Assembly: GCA_018398805.1 (NCBI GenBank) | Contig: JAGFBZ010000814.1 | Coordinates: 5,168,001-5,232,000 of the forward strand | Length of the DNA: 64,000 nt | DNA from: Hirundichthys speculiger | Lineage: Eukaryota; Chordata; Actinopteri; Beloniformes; Exocoetidae | Direction of reading: 5' to 3' | Shown: in pieces, positions 27,840 to 40,881 of the stretch | Layout of the letters: every line of letters begins with the position of its first letter | How positions within the stretch are numbered: the stretch's first letter is position 1 | Notes under the pieces: generated by a model | What the model saw: only the letters and a program-made list of their open reading frames with translations | The model's database searches: none | Told to the model about the DNA's origin: nothing | Made by a program: the position numbers and the translations under genes

Positions 27840-30800
27840 TTGGTGGTCGAGGAGGGATGGGAACATTAATTGTTCGTGATCTTTAAATGCGCATCCAATG
27901 ATTCGTTCTGCAGTATTTTGTACTCACAGAATGTTTCATAGCAAATAGCTTCTATTATTTGGTATGATTTTTAAATTATTTTCTCAATAAATATCCAGAC
28001 CACATGTTTTTTATTTTTTAATGGTCAAAACGGTTTCCACTTACTCAAGAGTGGTCCTCGACAAGAGACACAATCATGATTGTTTGTGTGTGTGTGTGTC
28101 AAGTCTCTGAAGCAGAACAGAAGAAATTATCATTACATTTTCCAGACACTTCCCTGAGTGAACAGCTAAACTGATATTAACAATTCATTCTTTCATTTTT
28201 CTAGAACTGATACAGTCCTATTCAGGGCTGCAGGGGACCTGGAACCATCCCAACTGTCATTGCAGGAGAGGTGACACAGAGCCACATACTTTAGCTGCAC
28301 CAATATGGCCTATTTAGAGTTGGCAATTAACAAGGAGGACACAGAAACGCAGAACAGGAAAGGCCATAGCTGGTGCTGTCTGATATTGGCAAATGGATAA
28401 AAATGTCTTCATTTGAAGAAGAAGGAATGTTTAACTTTTGTGAATATGCACATCTAATTTAGATGGAGACTAAATCATGCAAAAGTGTCAGTGTACACAT
28501 TTGTTCCACTCCTGTTCTTGTTACATTAAGGTGGTTTCTATTTTTGTCCCCTAAACATAACCTTGGCAACTGCTGCCAAGAAAAAGTTGAAAACAGAACT
28601 TCTAAACTCCATTTTGTTATAGAACTTTTTTTTTATTCTTTTTTTTTCCTGCTCCTTTCTTTGATTCCCGCTGCTTTTTTCCACACGACAGCACAGTATT
28701 TCACTTTTATCTACAGATAGCAGGACTATGTGTTATCTTATTTTGTTTGGGAGAAGATTCACTTGTACTATCCACCCCATGATCCCAACAGACAACGAGA
28801 TACAGAACTCCAAGTCTGGAAACTTCACAGAGAGAAAAATGAGGTCTAACCGAAACTACATTTTGTGGGTGTTTTTTTATTCTCAGCTTATTCTCGCAGA
28901 AGATCTGGAAACTGTAGATGTTGGCTGCATACTGGGTCAGCGCTACAAAATACAATATGGGTCGGGTGTGGGGGGAGAATGATTTTAAAAAGCACCTTAA
29001 GTCTTTTATACAGTCAATTAACTGACAAAATAATTAATAAATGCGTTTAAGAGCACATAAACATGATACTTTTGATCATTTTTTTCCAATACATCATTGT
29101 CAATCACTGCCTCTGGACCCTAAGAGGGTTCTCTGCTTTAGTCAGTTGAAGGATGTGTTTTGGCATTCCCTGCTACTGCGTCTGATTACAGTAAACATGC
29201 CCTTCTTTGCTGCATATTTACTGCATATACACCTTGTTCTCATGTGAAGATATTGGAGTGTTTCCTCTAGGATTAGACATTTGGCAGTTTTGTGCCGCAC
29301 ATGCAGATAGCCAATGAATTTTGATGAAATTCTTGATACATCGTGCATTTTTTGCTTTTTTTTTTTTTTCTTTAGTTCACATGGCAGAAGGTTTAAAAGC
29401 AGGGTGAGTAGCTATGTTGAGTGAGTGATAGAGGAAACACTGTACTGTAAAGTAAGCAAAGTACTGTTAGTCGAAGATGAAATCTATTCACACTCTCACA
29501 GCTGAAAATTAACTCACACACTATTAAGTCATTTATCCACAAACTCATTACTTCAGAAGCATCCTGCAATAGCTGTTGCAGAGGTTGGCCTGCATCACTT
29601 TCAAATACAGAGTCCAAAACTTAAGGCTCTATAACAGATCAATGCAGCTATTCCACAAATGATACTATTTTCATACTCATTTGTGCATGTGACTTAAGTG
29701 TGCTGAGTAGCTTTCTATATCAGGCAGTCCTGGCACACTGTGTTTAATTGTTTCAAAAAAGAAAAAAAAAAGTGACCATTAACAAGAAAGTGTAGATGTT
29801 GAAACTGAGGCAGGGATCAAGAGTTCAGAGATGCACAGCAAATTTATAGAAAAGAGGCTGCAAAATCTAAAAAGAAAACATATGGGGTTGTTGATGCGTT
29901 GTCTTTATCAAACTAGTTCATTGTTGTACTTGCTCAGGAAAAGTAGCAATGTATGAAATCTTTAAATATCAAAAAGGCAACAGACACCTCTGTCTGTCTT
30001 CTGTCTTCTGCCTTCTGAGAAAAGTATTTTCTGTGGCTGCACAGGTGCGCCCGACGAGGACGCCGGCGTCCTCATTGTGTAATAATTTTGTCTAAAAATG
30101 ACTCATACACAACGATCACTTCATCTGTCATAGCTGTGTTTGGTATCATTGAACTCTGCAGAGTCTCCTCTTTGCAAAAATAATGCCGTTTTTCTTTCAT
30201 CTCTTATATATCTTGCACAAGAGGTGCCTAAAGACATAAAAGCCGAAAGTCGTGAAAGTCAGCACTTACCGGTTTTCGTCGGTAAAAGTCCCAGAAAACG
30301 CGGAGAAACGGTTTGAATCCGGTCCCTGTTTGTTGACAGAGAGGCTTAGCTTGTCTATAAACAGAAAGATGCTCACTCCAGAGATTTTTGGTTGGAGAAA
30401 TGCCCTGAACAAGCTTGGTTCTTCATGTACGGTTGAATTCTCGTGATCATTTATTGAGATTTAGTGTCAATAAATGTTATTACTTATAACCAAAGCACTT
30501 TTTTGCAATTCAGTACCATATTAGAAGTGTAAAAAAGTTTTGTTTGATTTCCGATCGCAGTTTTTCAAGCAGAGGAATCATCTTCCCGAAACGAAGATGG
30601 CTTTGTTCGAATTTCCGGTGACTCTCTTTGCAATGCATTTGATTGACAGCTACAAGGCGGACCTTAGATTCGTCATGTCCGCCTTTTAGAGCATAGATCA
30701 ACCTTTCCAATGACGTATTGCATGTGTAATTTGACTCTATCTGAGCCGTTTTATGCCTGCGCGTAACGGTGCGCCCCCCCAGTCTTGCATGTGCGCATTT

Positions 30801-33800
30801 ACGCAGAGCGCTCAGCAGTGCAAGCAGCAAGATAACTCGCGTAAGATAAGATAACTTACTTCACGGTTAATTGGCTAAAAGTAAGTCAAAAACACGTTTT
30901 AGTGTCCAGGAGGGACTGGAGAAGATTTTTGAGGACTCTTCAGACAGTGAACATTATTCCTGCCTCCTCCCTGCTTGACCTTCATGCAATTGAGCCCTCA
31001 TAACCTCAAAACCTTAACTGTAACATATATTTTAAAAAGTTTTTATGCTCCACATCTAGTCATATATATTTGTAGTCATCAAATATATTATGAATTGGTG
31101 GTTTTTACACAGTTATGTATGTTAGTATGTGATTTATGGTAATACCAAAAACTAGTTGTAAATTTAAAAATGGCAAATTTGTGACTATTTTAACTCAAAC
31201 TGATGAAAAATACCAAAATGTAAAGGAAAAAGTACCTATTGTCTCAGAATATCATTTTGGTTACCATGTGTTCATTTGGAGTCTCCAAAGGCCTTTTTGG
31301 AGCTGCGCCTAGATTTTTTAATGAAAAGACCACTGTAAAATGGTCGTATGTTGTGCCATCTTCTTCAAATTTGAAACACATGTTCAGTTATAGTGTGCCT
31401 ACAGCCTCATACTGTCATTTACTATTTCAGATGAATATTCAGACTATTATTCATCCTGAAAGGCATTTTTTATTTCAGGCGGAACAAAATTTTAAATTTT
31501 TTACTGACTTCAGAGTTCCATTACTCTGTCTCTGTATCACCTAGAGTGTTCAGTTTTATAAGAAACTACAGAGTGTCTTCTTTATGGAACACTTTAATTC
31601 AAATTCAAATTCAAAATACTTTAATGCATCCATGTGGACAGAACCGTTTAGAAGTTACAATCATTTTAATTTGGGTATGTCATTTTTAGGCGTTTTGCTA
31701 AAAAAGGGGGTCAGGGTTTATCAGGTTAACTCATTTATTCCTTTATCAACAAGTCTCATGAAACAAATATATTCATTTGTTTGATTTTGGCCTGGAAATT
31801 ATCTAACACTGTCACTGTTGAAGAATGTTGTCAAGTTCTCTTTTTTTTCCTATATCAACAAGAGTGCCAGAAGATCAGAGAGCACTCAATATTGTCAGCA
31901 GGAGGATGGTTTCTGCATCTCTGCACAACACAGGGAAGGTTGCTTGGCCCTGACATATTTCATCTCTTCTAAAATTTTGGAAATGTTGCTGATGTCATAT
32001 CCTTTTCTTCCATCATGATCACATAACTTCATAGCTGCTATAACACACTCTTGAATTCCTGAGACTGCCTTGCTGGAGCTGGACAAAGGCTGAGAACATC
32101 AAGTGTAACATGCCATGTGAATGTTGTGTGTGTGTGAATGTGCACATGTGTGTCTTTCTCTTTTTGTCCAGTTGAGAGATTGATTTTGAAGTGCAGAATG
32201 TTGACAGAATGTTCAGTTATCCCAGGAGGTGCAAGACCACAGGGCTGAAACACTGGAGCAGCCTTCTTCTCCCTTTCTTCTTCTTCCTCTTTCTTCTCTT
32301 TCTATTCTCTCTTTTCTGCCCTCTCTCGTTCCTCATATCCCTCCCCTGTTCAATCTAACCCTTATACCTCCCTGCTATTTTTACCCTCCTCTCTGATGGG
32401 TTTACTGATAAGTAACATTGATATGTATTGCTGGCTAAAATGAACTGCCATCTTGCAAGTGGTGGGTGGGGATTCCTTATGTGGGTCAACAGGAGACAGA
32501 CATGCTTGCTGAATTTTCTTTGAATTCACAGCTCCTGGAGCTTTTCCTCAAAGATATAACCCCCCTCAAGCTCCCATCTACAGGAAAGACAAAGGAGTTA
32601 GGATGAGAAATGAAAGAGGCTCATGACAGATTTTAAATGCTGCTTATATCGAATAGTTTATTTGTGCTCTCTTCAAATGTGCATTTATCTATCACTTACA
32701 GCCCCAGTAGTTCTCTTACAATTAACCAGCATGCTCTTTCCGGCAATAGCAGAGGAGAAGATGTGAAATTCAAACTCATTTGTGGCAACAAAGTTTGAAT
32801 CAGTCATGTCTGAGCCAAATCTTTCTAACTGAGACTGAGACATTGTATTCAAACAGTAGTAGAAACAATCTAACTCTCTGGAGTGGCCCCTTTAGATCCT
32901 TTTAAGCAAACTCCATTGAGCTGTGCAAACTTCAGATTTGAATTCTTGAATTCCACATTGTAGTATCTTAGACCTGTAGACTGTCACAAGGACGAAGAGT
33001 AACAAAACAGAGCCAGTGATCCTCTCTGCTCTGCCATTAGTGATGTCGTGTTACCCACTCCTGGGGCTGCGGTTTTGTTTTCCGATCATGCCTTCGTTGC
33101 CTGCTGGTTGGTTTAAACAAGCAGTATTCTTTTTCAGCCTTTCAATTATACCATGCCCTGTAGCAGCACCCTGCACCCTCAACATACACCAAGACAGGAG
33201 CTAAGCGAGTGGGAGGAATTGATTTGAATTTAGCTTCTAATGGATATTTTGGTGTTCCTACGCTGTTTCTATGTGATTGTACTATGACTGACTGATTTTA
33301 ACTCCTTATAACTTAATCTGTGCTGGAGAAGGTATTGTTCAGGGAACTCAGAGGAGCTGGAAAAATGTAGAAGCTGCAGCCCAAATTTACTAAGACAGGC
33401 AAATTAGCACATGATTGCATATGATAAATAGGCACAACCAACTAATTCCGATAATGGTCAAAGTAGTCTACCGGGAGTAATGCAAATTGGCATTGTGTTG
33501 CAATCAATCTGACTTGCTGATGATGAGTGCAAATCTGATTACGTCTTCAGTTAAAATATTTAGATGCAGTTTATTGAGTCTACATGGATAGATAAACTCC
33601 TTCTTTCAAAGGATAGTCATAAGACTTCGATCATCAATTTAACTGCATTCAAATGTTGTTGTTTAGAAATCCAAAGGAGTATTAAAGTAGTGAAGAGTAT
33701 TTAGTTCAATTCAATAAACTTGTTGTGTGCCCTTCATACAGAATGCATTGTAAGTTTAAAAAATTGAATATAATCTATTTAACTGTATTCCAATTTAGTC

Positions 33801-33908
33801 CAATTCAGTAGAATTCACAATCCAATTCCAATTCATGATCCAAACCATGATCCAATTCAAAATACAGCTCATATTTTAGCTCATTTCAGTTCATAATCCA
33901 ATTAATTC
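27840..33908. other. Non-coding block containing one GC-richer, possibly transposon-derived segment
   Basis: Mostly AT-rich unique sequence with T-runs, short (TG)n at 28087-28100 and a pyrimidine-rich patch at 32270-32400. Bases 30040-30960 differ: higher GC, many CpG, and an 18-bp perfect palindrome at 30056-30073 (listed separately). Bases 33690-33910 are rich in CAATTC words. No exon was recognised. Confidence 0.55.
30056..30073. other. 18-bp perfect GC palindrome
   Basis: GAGGACGCCGGCGTCCTC is its own reverse complement, inside GTGCGCCCGAC...ATTGTG. It sits at the left edge of the CpG-rich 30040-30960 segment. It could be a terminal hairpin of an unrecognised transposon; no matching right end was found. 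Confidence 0.6.
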
Positions 33909-34320
33909 TAATAGGGCCAACCCAACTACCAGGGAATATGAAATGTAAGAGGGCAAAACTCAAATTTATCCAGGGCTATGCAGACATGTGTCTTTTGCTC
34001 GCTATGGCTTCCTCCAGTTATTCCAGTGGAAGTAGACAGGATGACCGCTCATTGCAGGTAGTGTTGATCTGTTCCTTGCCGAACTGACAGGAACATACTG
34101 TAGCCTGGAATATCTTGTGAGGTTCAGCACGACAACATTCTTCCCCATTCTGTCCTTATCCTCTCACTAAATTGGTGCCTTGTCAATGGGAGTTTGCATA
34201 GTTGCTTCAAAACAGGAAATTAACATGACACTCAAAAGCCCCGAATGCAGCAGCAACAACAGGTTTCAACCAGTGCTGGCACCCAGTGGATAACATTTTT
34301 GCGGTACTCCCCTATTCAAT
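33909..34320 (+). repeat. Unclassified interspersed repeat, copy B
   Basis: Second copy of the repeat at 8181-8600, same orientation, from AATAGGGCCAACC to CTCCCCTATT. It contains GTGAGGTTCAGCAC and TTGCTTCAAAACAGGAAATT. It has small deletions relative to copy A and no coding sequence. Confidence 0.75.
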
Positions 34321-35442
34321 TGGGTTCAAGAATTTAAAAATGTACATAATACCAATTCATAAGAATAGTCTATAAGGAACCCAACAGATTGCATTTAATC
34401 TTTACTTTGGTGCCATCCCCCATTCTCAAAAAAACCTGCTAAAAACCCTCCATCAGAACCAGACTGCCATCTGCCTCAGCCGGTTATGGTTTGAGATCAT
34501 AGGAAAGACTGGTAATAATAATGACATATACATACAGGAGGAACACACATGTCATCAATTATATTATCCTTCACAATAAGTTTAATTCAATTCAATTTTA
34601 TTTGTATAGTGTCTGTTACAATGTCAATTGTCTCTAGGCGCTTTATAGAGACCCAGAGCATGACCCCTGAGCAAATATTAACTAAAAAATATAATATTGA
34701 ATCCTAAACAAGAATAATGGCAGGTAAAAAACTCCCATATTGGGAGAAAAAAAAAAACCTTAAGCCAAACAGTGGCAAGGAAAAACTTCACTTTAAGAGA
34801 GAGAAACCTTGAGCAGGACCTGGCTCACATGGGGGGACCTTCCTGCCGAAGGCCAGCCAGGTAAAGAAAGAAAAGAGGTGAGACAGAATAGAGAGAGGAT
34901 GTAGGACAGAGAGAGTAGAGGACACAAGTGACTAAATATAATGACTACATAAACATAAACAGATGCAGGTAGCAGCACTGAGGTGAGATGGTCAGAGGAC
35001 TAGGACGCCAGTCAGCACCCCATCACATCTACACACACAGGTTGAGGTAAATGCTGGGATGGCCAGAGGATGGAACTGCAAGTCAGCATGCAACTCAGGA
35101 AACTCTGGCTTGCAAACATACAAAAAAAAAAGAGAAAAAAGGGGGACAAAACAGCACAACAAACTACAGGAAAGAAAAGAAAATGGGGCACAGTTACAGT
35201 AACAAGATCCTCCTAATTAATTATGGAATGAGCTGAAGGAGGAAGAAGGAAGGGAGGAGGAAAGGGAAGGTAGGAAGAAGAGCAGTGGAGACACCGCTCA
35301 GCAGATCATGTTGGTGTCCCCCTGCAGTGTAGGCCTATAGCAGCATAGCTATGACGAAGCTGTGATTAAGACGAGCTTACTCTAGTCTTAGCTCCTACAA
35401 CTATGGCTATAACTATTAGCCCCTACACACTATTGTTTAGAC

Positions 35443-36309
35443 CAGTGGTTCTCAACTGGTGGGTTGCGACCCAAAAGTTGGTCGCAGACCCGTTTTCAAT
35501 GGGTCGTGGGCCTTTGCCTGGGGAAGGAAATGCAAAAAAAAAAATGCGAGTTGACACCCACCAGTTCACACCTCAGAAAAAGACCTGCAAAGTTTGTGTA
35601 CATATGTTGAGCATGGTGAAATGCAGATACAATGAAGAATATATTAGATGTGGATTTTCTTATCTTGAAGACAAAGGTCAGTGAGTGGTTATTCAGCTAA
35701 AACTATATATTTTGAGTTCTTTTTTAAACTACTGCTCAGTGGTTGCACTGTTTTATTTCATGTTTGTGCATAAAAGCACTGTTGAGTCTTAAAAATGGCT
35801 GTTACTGAAATGTTCTGATTGTTATGTCAGTTTTATGATTAATGCTTAAATAAGTGACTAGATAGTTTTAATAGGAAATTGTTATATATCACGAAGTGGG
35901 CACTCAGCAAATGCTACATATTTGAGTTCTTTTTGAAACTACTGTTCAGTGGTTGTACTTTTTTATTTCATGTTTGTGCATGTTGAGTCTGTTAAAAAAA
36001 AAGGCTGAAGTTACTGAAGTGAAGTGTTTTGGATTTAATTAAAATGGACCTAATTGAGCATCAAAGGGAATATTTCCCACTTGAAGTCATTTTGGTTATG
36101 CCATTTTGGTTTTTGCCATTTTGTTTCACCAATAAACTTATGTTTTTGTGTTGGCATTCTGTGATATTCTATTCTACTATCTCCGATTCAAACTGCAAGA
36201 TCTTTTCATTCAATAAATTTGAAAAGTTGGAAATTTTCCTTGATTTGGGTCATGGCTTGTCATTGAGGGTGATGGTAGGTCCTGAAGCCAGACCAGTTGA
36301 GAACCACTT
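35443..36309. mobile_element. hAT (Charlie-like) element inserted in the L2 LINE
   Basis: The termini CAGTGGTTCTCAACTGG and CCAGTTGAGAACCACTT are inverted repeats with one end mismatch. They are flanked by GTTTAGAC (35435-35442) and GTTTAGAG (36310-36317), an 8-bp target duplication with one mismatch. LINE sequence continues across the insertion. Near 35580-35684 a short frame ends KCRYNEEYIRCGFSYLED, which resembles the start of ZBED/Charlie-type hAT transposases; no further transposase is present. Two direct copies of a roughly 120-bp segment (35690-35815 and 35897-36030, TTTTATTTCATGTTTGTGCAT in each) form an internal tandem-like duplication. Confidence 0.9.
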
Positions 36310-36667
36310 GTTTAGAGTAAATGTAGGCTTTACTGAACAGAAATATTTTTAATTTAGTTTTAAAGATGGAGGTGGTGTCAGCCTCCTTCACCCAAATTGG
36401 AAGCTGGCTCCATAAAAAAGGTGCCTGGTAACGGAAGGCCCATCCTCCAAATCTACTTTTGGATATTCTAGGAACAATGAGTAATCCTGCACCCTGAGAG
36501 CTCTGACCACCGTCCCAGGTGGGATGAATGCCATCTCTTCTAATCAGACCAGGCTTTCCCCAAAAAGTCAGCCAATTGTCAATAAAGACCACGTCGTTTG
36601 CTCGACACCACCATGACAACCAGTGACGGAGCAATGACATGCAGCTAAACATATAATCACTGGTCAA
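36260..36667 (-). pseudogene. L2 LINE ORF remnant
   Basis: A minus-strand frame of about 135 codons. Its middle (CRANDVVFIDNWLTFWGKP, LIRRDGIHPTW) matches the endonuclease/esterase-side region typical of fish L2 ORFs. From GAGLLIVPRISKSRFGG it matches the extreme C-terminus of the reverse-transcriptase ORF, ending FKTKLKIFLFSKAY. The last residues read into the hAT insertion. The fused order implies an internal deletion. Confidence 0.8.
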
Positions 36668-37055
36668 ATTAGGAAGGGCACCAGAGAAATCTACATGCTC
36701 TTTGCATAGTTACACACCGACTCAATATTAACTTTAGTGACCTCCGACTGGCGTCACTGAAGCTTAATCAAGAAGAAAAGTTTTAAGCCTACCTTTGATG
36801 ATATAGAAGGTATCTGCTTCTCAAATACTTAGAGCTGGTTCCACAAGAGGCCTGATAATCGAAGGTTCTGCATCCCATTGGAAAGTCTTGGAACTGTAAG
36901 TAAGCCTGCAGTCTGGGAGCAATGTGCTCTGTTGGAAAAATGCAGACTTAAAAGTTCTCTGAGATAAGATAGTGCTAGGCCCTTACGAGCTTTATATGTG
37001 AGGAAAATAATTTTAAATTCTAACCTGAATTTAACGGGAAGCCAATGAATGGAAA

Positions 37056-37262
37056 CTAAAATTGAATGACCCTGCTAGTCCTCATCAGAACTTTGGCTGC
37101 AGCATTCTGCATCAGTTGAAGGCTGTTCAGAGTCATTGAAGGGCAACATACCAATATGTGTGATTTAAAACACAAGTCCTGGTCAAAAATAAATCCAAGG
37201 TTCCTTACAGTAGTATTGGATTCCAAAGAAATGCCATCGAGAGTTATTAAATGACCAGACAA
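37056..37262 (-). pseudogene. L2 LINE reverse-transcriptase C-terminal remnant
   Basis: The minus-strand frame has NLGFIFDQDLCFKSHI followed by SLQLMQNAAAKVLMRTSR. Both are conserved in L2/CR1-type reverse transcriptases after the catalytic palm. Sequence normally lying between the two motifs (the region of DYCN) is shortened. It continues downstream (37055-36790) in a frame with stops. Confidence 0.85.
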
Positions 37263-37280
37263 TCTATTTCTATTTAAAGG

Positions 37281-40200
37281 GGAATATTATGACAAAAATA
37301 CCCTTTTCTTTGCCTCAGAACACAATTTTAGTGTCTGAAGTGACTACCAAATCAAAAGCTCAAAAATAATACAACCGTGTCACTTTTCTGGAGATCGACT
37401 AAGTCTGAAAATATATAATTCAGTGAGCTGTTCAGATTTGCAGGGTACTTTGACATCACAAACCCAGAGGACAGTGGAATTATGCCACTTTGTCACATTT
37501 ACGCAAAGTAGGTAATGTAAAGTTGGAACACCGACTCCAAAGGAGGCACATCTTGCTGAGGAGGCAGTCAGACTGGAGCAGAGTGGCTCACTGCACCCCC
37601 TAAAGCCATCTATTTTCATTTCATCTGCTTGTCAAGATATTTTTGAAAACAGTGCTTTGGTTTTGTGTCCTTTGTGGTATTTTTAAATACTGTCTAAGAA
37701 ATCCTATTAATAACATGGGAAAATATAACAGCTTTTGAAAGATGTGATGATGAAAAGGTTTTGGAACAACCTTACACTCAGCTATCCTGATCCAAACCTA
37801 AACTGCCATTACTACTGAAAATTAAGACATTTGAACGTGAACCTGCTGGTGTGTCATGGCCTTCTTGTTATTTGGTAATAATCTGTTCTTCTCAGTATTC
37901 TGGGATGATCCAGGTGAAAATGTAAATGATGACATCCCAGCAACAGATGCTAAGGTGCGCTGATAAAAACAAAAAAAACAAAAATTTAAAAAAGCTGAAG
38001 AGCTGCAGAATGTTTTGGTGCAGTAAGTAGCTTTCATCCAATCATTTAATAATACATTTGTGCCAGCTCCTTGCAGGAACTATCAAAGCAACTATTTATG
38101 CAAGGAGTTGGCACAGGTGTTAGCAGCCATGCCAAGTGCAACATTTATTTATCGTTAAATAATGACACAGTCTGCTGTGAATCGGCATGGTAATGCTGTT
38201 CAATCAACTTGTGTTATTCTTTTAAGTAATGTCCTCTCCATATTTTGAAAGGGAAACTCCAATAAATACCAAACAAGGTGCCAATGTTGACACCTTCCAT
38301 GGGCTAACTTATCATTGCACCTTGCCAGTAAATATTGACCGTTAATATTTTAACAGCATGACGGGGTTCTCGCCAGGTCCAAAGCAGCGGTAAATCTGAG
38401 CCTATATCCGGGAGGGAAACCTAGAGTGCCAAACTCCAACCATTAAAAAAGTAAATAAGTAAGCAACTTGACATTTCACTGTTCAAAAGGTGCTATATTT
38501 GCTTCTCAAGATCAGCATTACCACATGTCAGCTGTAGGAAATAAAAAAAAAGGAAATCACAAATGCAATATCAGTAAATAGAAACGCAACACACAATATT
38601 TCTTATTATAATAGTAATAGTACTTTTTTTTTTTTTCGAATTTCCACGCTGCACACCCCGGCCCCTCTTTCCCAGTCTCCTTATCTGAGAGTCCCACAGC
38701 AGCCACACATGGGTCAAGTTCTCCTTTTGAAAGAGTGACATAGAGGCTGAAACTTTGCAACCACAAAAGCAGAAAGTCTAGACGAGGCCACACAGCCCTG
38801 ACCCCAGTTAGACCCAGCCCCTGGGGGCCTATAATAGCTTTGTTTCCATGTCAATAAATTCTATTTCCTGTCATCCTAACAGCACAACAAACTCTGTGAC
38901 AACAAAAACTTTGAGTTTTGGACCGTGGTTATGAACATAAGAGGAAGAGATATTGTGACTTATAGTGTAGAAAATGAAAGGAAACTAATGTTGATAATGT
39001 TTTACACTAACATATTTCATACTCATTGGAGCAGTTGGCAAATGACATTTACTTAATTTAGTCATCTTGGTAAATTTGGTTTTGGTGTGGTTAATGCGAA
39101 TGTGTCTGGTCTTGGTGTGGGACCCTCGGTTCCCACAGACACATGTCTGGATTTTGGTTTTGAGGGGGTTGGAGGATGGCTATTTAAACATGAATTATCA
39201 ACCAGTCACACGCCATAAATTAACATACAGCTTTAGACAGAGAATACAAAATCAGGGCCATTCAGTTCAGAGGTCCATGAGGGAGCATGGCCCGGGACTC
39301 ATCACTGTGTCTGTTTTAAGCCCGCTTGTGGCTAAGTGTTATGCTAATTAGGCAACGTGATCGGGTATACATGAGTGCACTCTGTCACTAATTCACTGTT
39401 ATGTATAGGAATAGAAAAGGTTACTGAAATAAAAATGTCAGCAACAGAAAAATGCCAATTTAGGAACAACAGTGCATAAATAAACCACAACATGTCAACC
39501 ATAAAATGTATTAAAATCTTTATTTACAGTTTCAGCGTTTTTGGGCTTCCATGCCCACTGAATCACCTCTTGGTTTTAATAAAGCAAATGGTGAGTGAAT
39601 GAAAAATAAAAACTGCTCTACAATGTGTGTCATTCTTAATGGAAATCTTCCTCAAAAACCTTTTCCAATAAAGTAGGACCTCCCATTTCCTTATTTTCAT
39701 CCACCATGCCAGCTGAGAGCTTGGCCTTCAGCGTGCATATTAATACACTGATGCAGAACTTTATTTGCTTCCTTCAAGGCTCTTTGTCCACTCCTCTCCG
39801 TCTTTTTTCCTCCCTATAGAGACCAATGACATGTCTGAGTCATCCTGGATTACAGTATGTATTTATAGACAGTAGTCATGACCTGGGCTTTGTGTGCACT
39901 TGCAAAAATGTATGTGTGGGTGGAATGGTCCTCACACGGCCTAAACTGAAGACCTGCTGTCTGATGACTCACCTCAGCTAGTGGACGCTGCCACCAAGAG
40001 AACTTACGTCACTTGTCCTGAGACAGAGTTACTGCTTGCAGTGACCTCACTCAGTTCCAGGTTGAAGAAGAAAAGTGCCAGAGAATGTCAGTCATGTCAA
40101 GACCCCAATCTAATTTCCAGATTTCCAGAATAGGCTTACACGTTAAGTAGGAATGCAGCATCACGCTCACAGGCTGTGAAGTTGTGGTTGGTGAAACAGT

Positions 40201-40754
40201 GCCGAAGAAGAAATTAAAGGCATGCATTCAATTTGTTTTGTCTTCTTTTACACCTTATGTATTTAATATCATTCATTAGAAGTGTAGCCTAATGTGTGCT
40301 CCACATCTAATGTGCACCAAAAACAAACTCAGAACTTAAGGTTGTGGATGTTTCAGCATTTTCATTGAGAAGTCAATAAAACCTGCAGCTGCCAGTTTCA
40401 ACTGTTTGGGTAAAAGGCAGCGGATGGGGGGATGGGTCTTTTTTTTTAGAGGAGAAAGAAGGTGGGCATGTGAGAATTCACTGAATGTTTTTCAAATGAG
40501 AGATGAGGGACATTAAAACAATATTAAATTACCCCTTGATTAACAATTTTGCAACGATCAGGCTAACAACGGGGGTGTTCTGTGGGGAGGCCCAAAGATT
40601 TTTCATGGCTGCAGCGCCAGGGTCGAAAGGTGCCCCAAGTTCACAGGTTCAGGCCCTTTGTTATGCTAACACGTTATCCCAAATCAGCTGTCTCCTCCAA
40701 TCACCAGACACATTCACTTCCCTGTGAACTTTTGAGGGTCTTCCTCCATCCATT
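37281..40754. other. Non-coding, nothing firmly identified
   Basis: Bases 37285-37660 (from AAGGGGAATATTATGAC) look like a decayed DNA-transposon fragment but I could not find its ends. The rest is AT-rich unique sequence. T-runs occur at 38624-38637 and 40439-40448. No exon was recognised. Confidence 0.5.
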
Positions 40755-40850
40755 GCACCCCAAACTCCCCCTCCAAACATCCAAACATTTGCACCCCAAA
40801 CTCCCCCTCCAAACATCCAAACATTTGCACCCCAAACTCCCCTTCCAACA
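40755..40850. repeat. 36-bp minisatellite, about 2.6 units
   Basis: The unit starting GCACCCCAAACTCCCCCTCC and ending ACATCCAAACATTT occurs at 40755 and 40791, with a partial third at 40827. The first two are identical. Because 36 is a multiple of 3, the minus strand shows a 12-residue protein repeat, which is not evidence of coding. Confidence 0.93.
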
Positions 40851-40855
40851 CACAC

Positions 40856-40881
40856 ACGCACACACACACACACACACACAC
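40856..40881. repeat. (CA)n microsatellite
   Basis: About 12 CA units, with one GCA interruption, directly after the minisatellite. Confidence 0.9.

Larger units (their letters stand above)
34582..37280 (-). mobile_element. L2-type LINE, 5'-truncated, internally rearranged, split by a hAT insertion
   Basis: Read on the minus strand. The 3' end is 34582-35442: it carries the typical fish L2 3' UTR words (GAGCCAGGTCCTGCTCAAGG, CCTTGCCACTGT, AAAGCGCCTAGAGACAATTG) and ends in AAATAAAATTGAATTGAATT, the usual short tail repeat. Coding remnants lie at 36310-37262. Reverse-transcriptase C-terminal sequence (NLGFIFDQDLCFKSHI, SLQLMQNAAAKVLMR) is followed by decayed sequence with stops. Then comes a block reading DNWLTFWGKPGLIRRDGIHP joined directly to GAGLLIVPRISKSRFGG...APFLWSQLP. 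The latter belong to different parts of the element, so the copy is a deletion or recombination product. Not functional. Confidence 0.88.
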
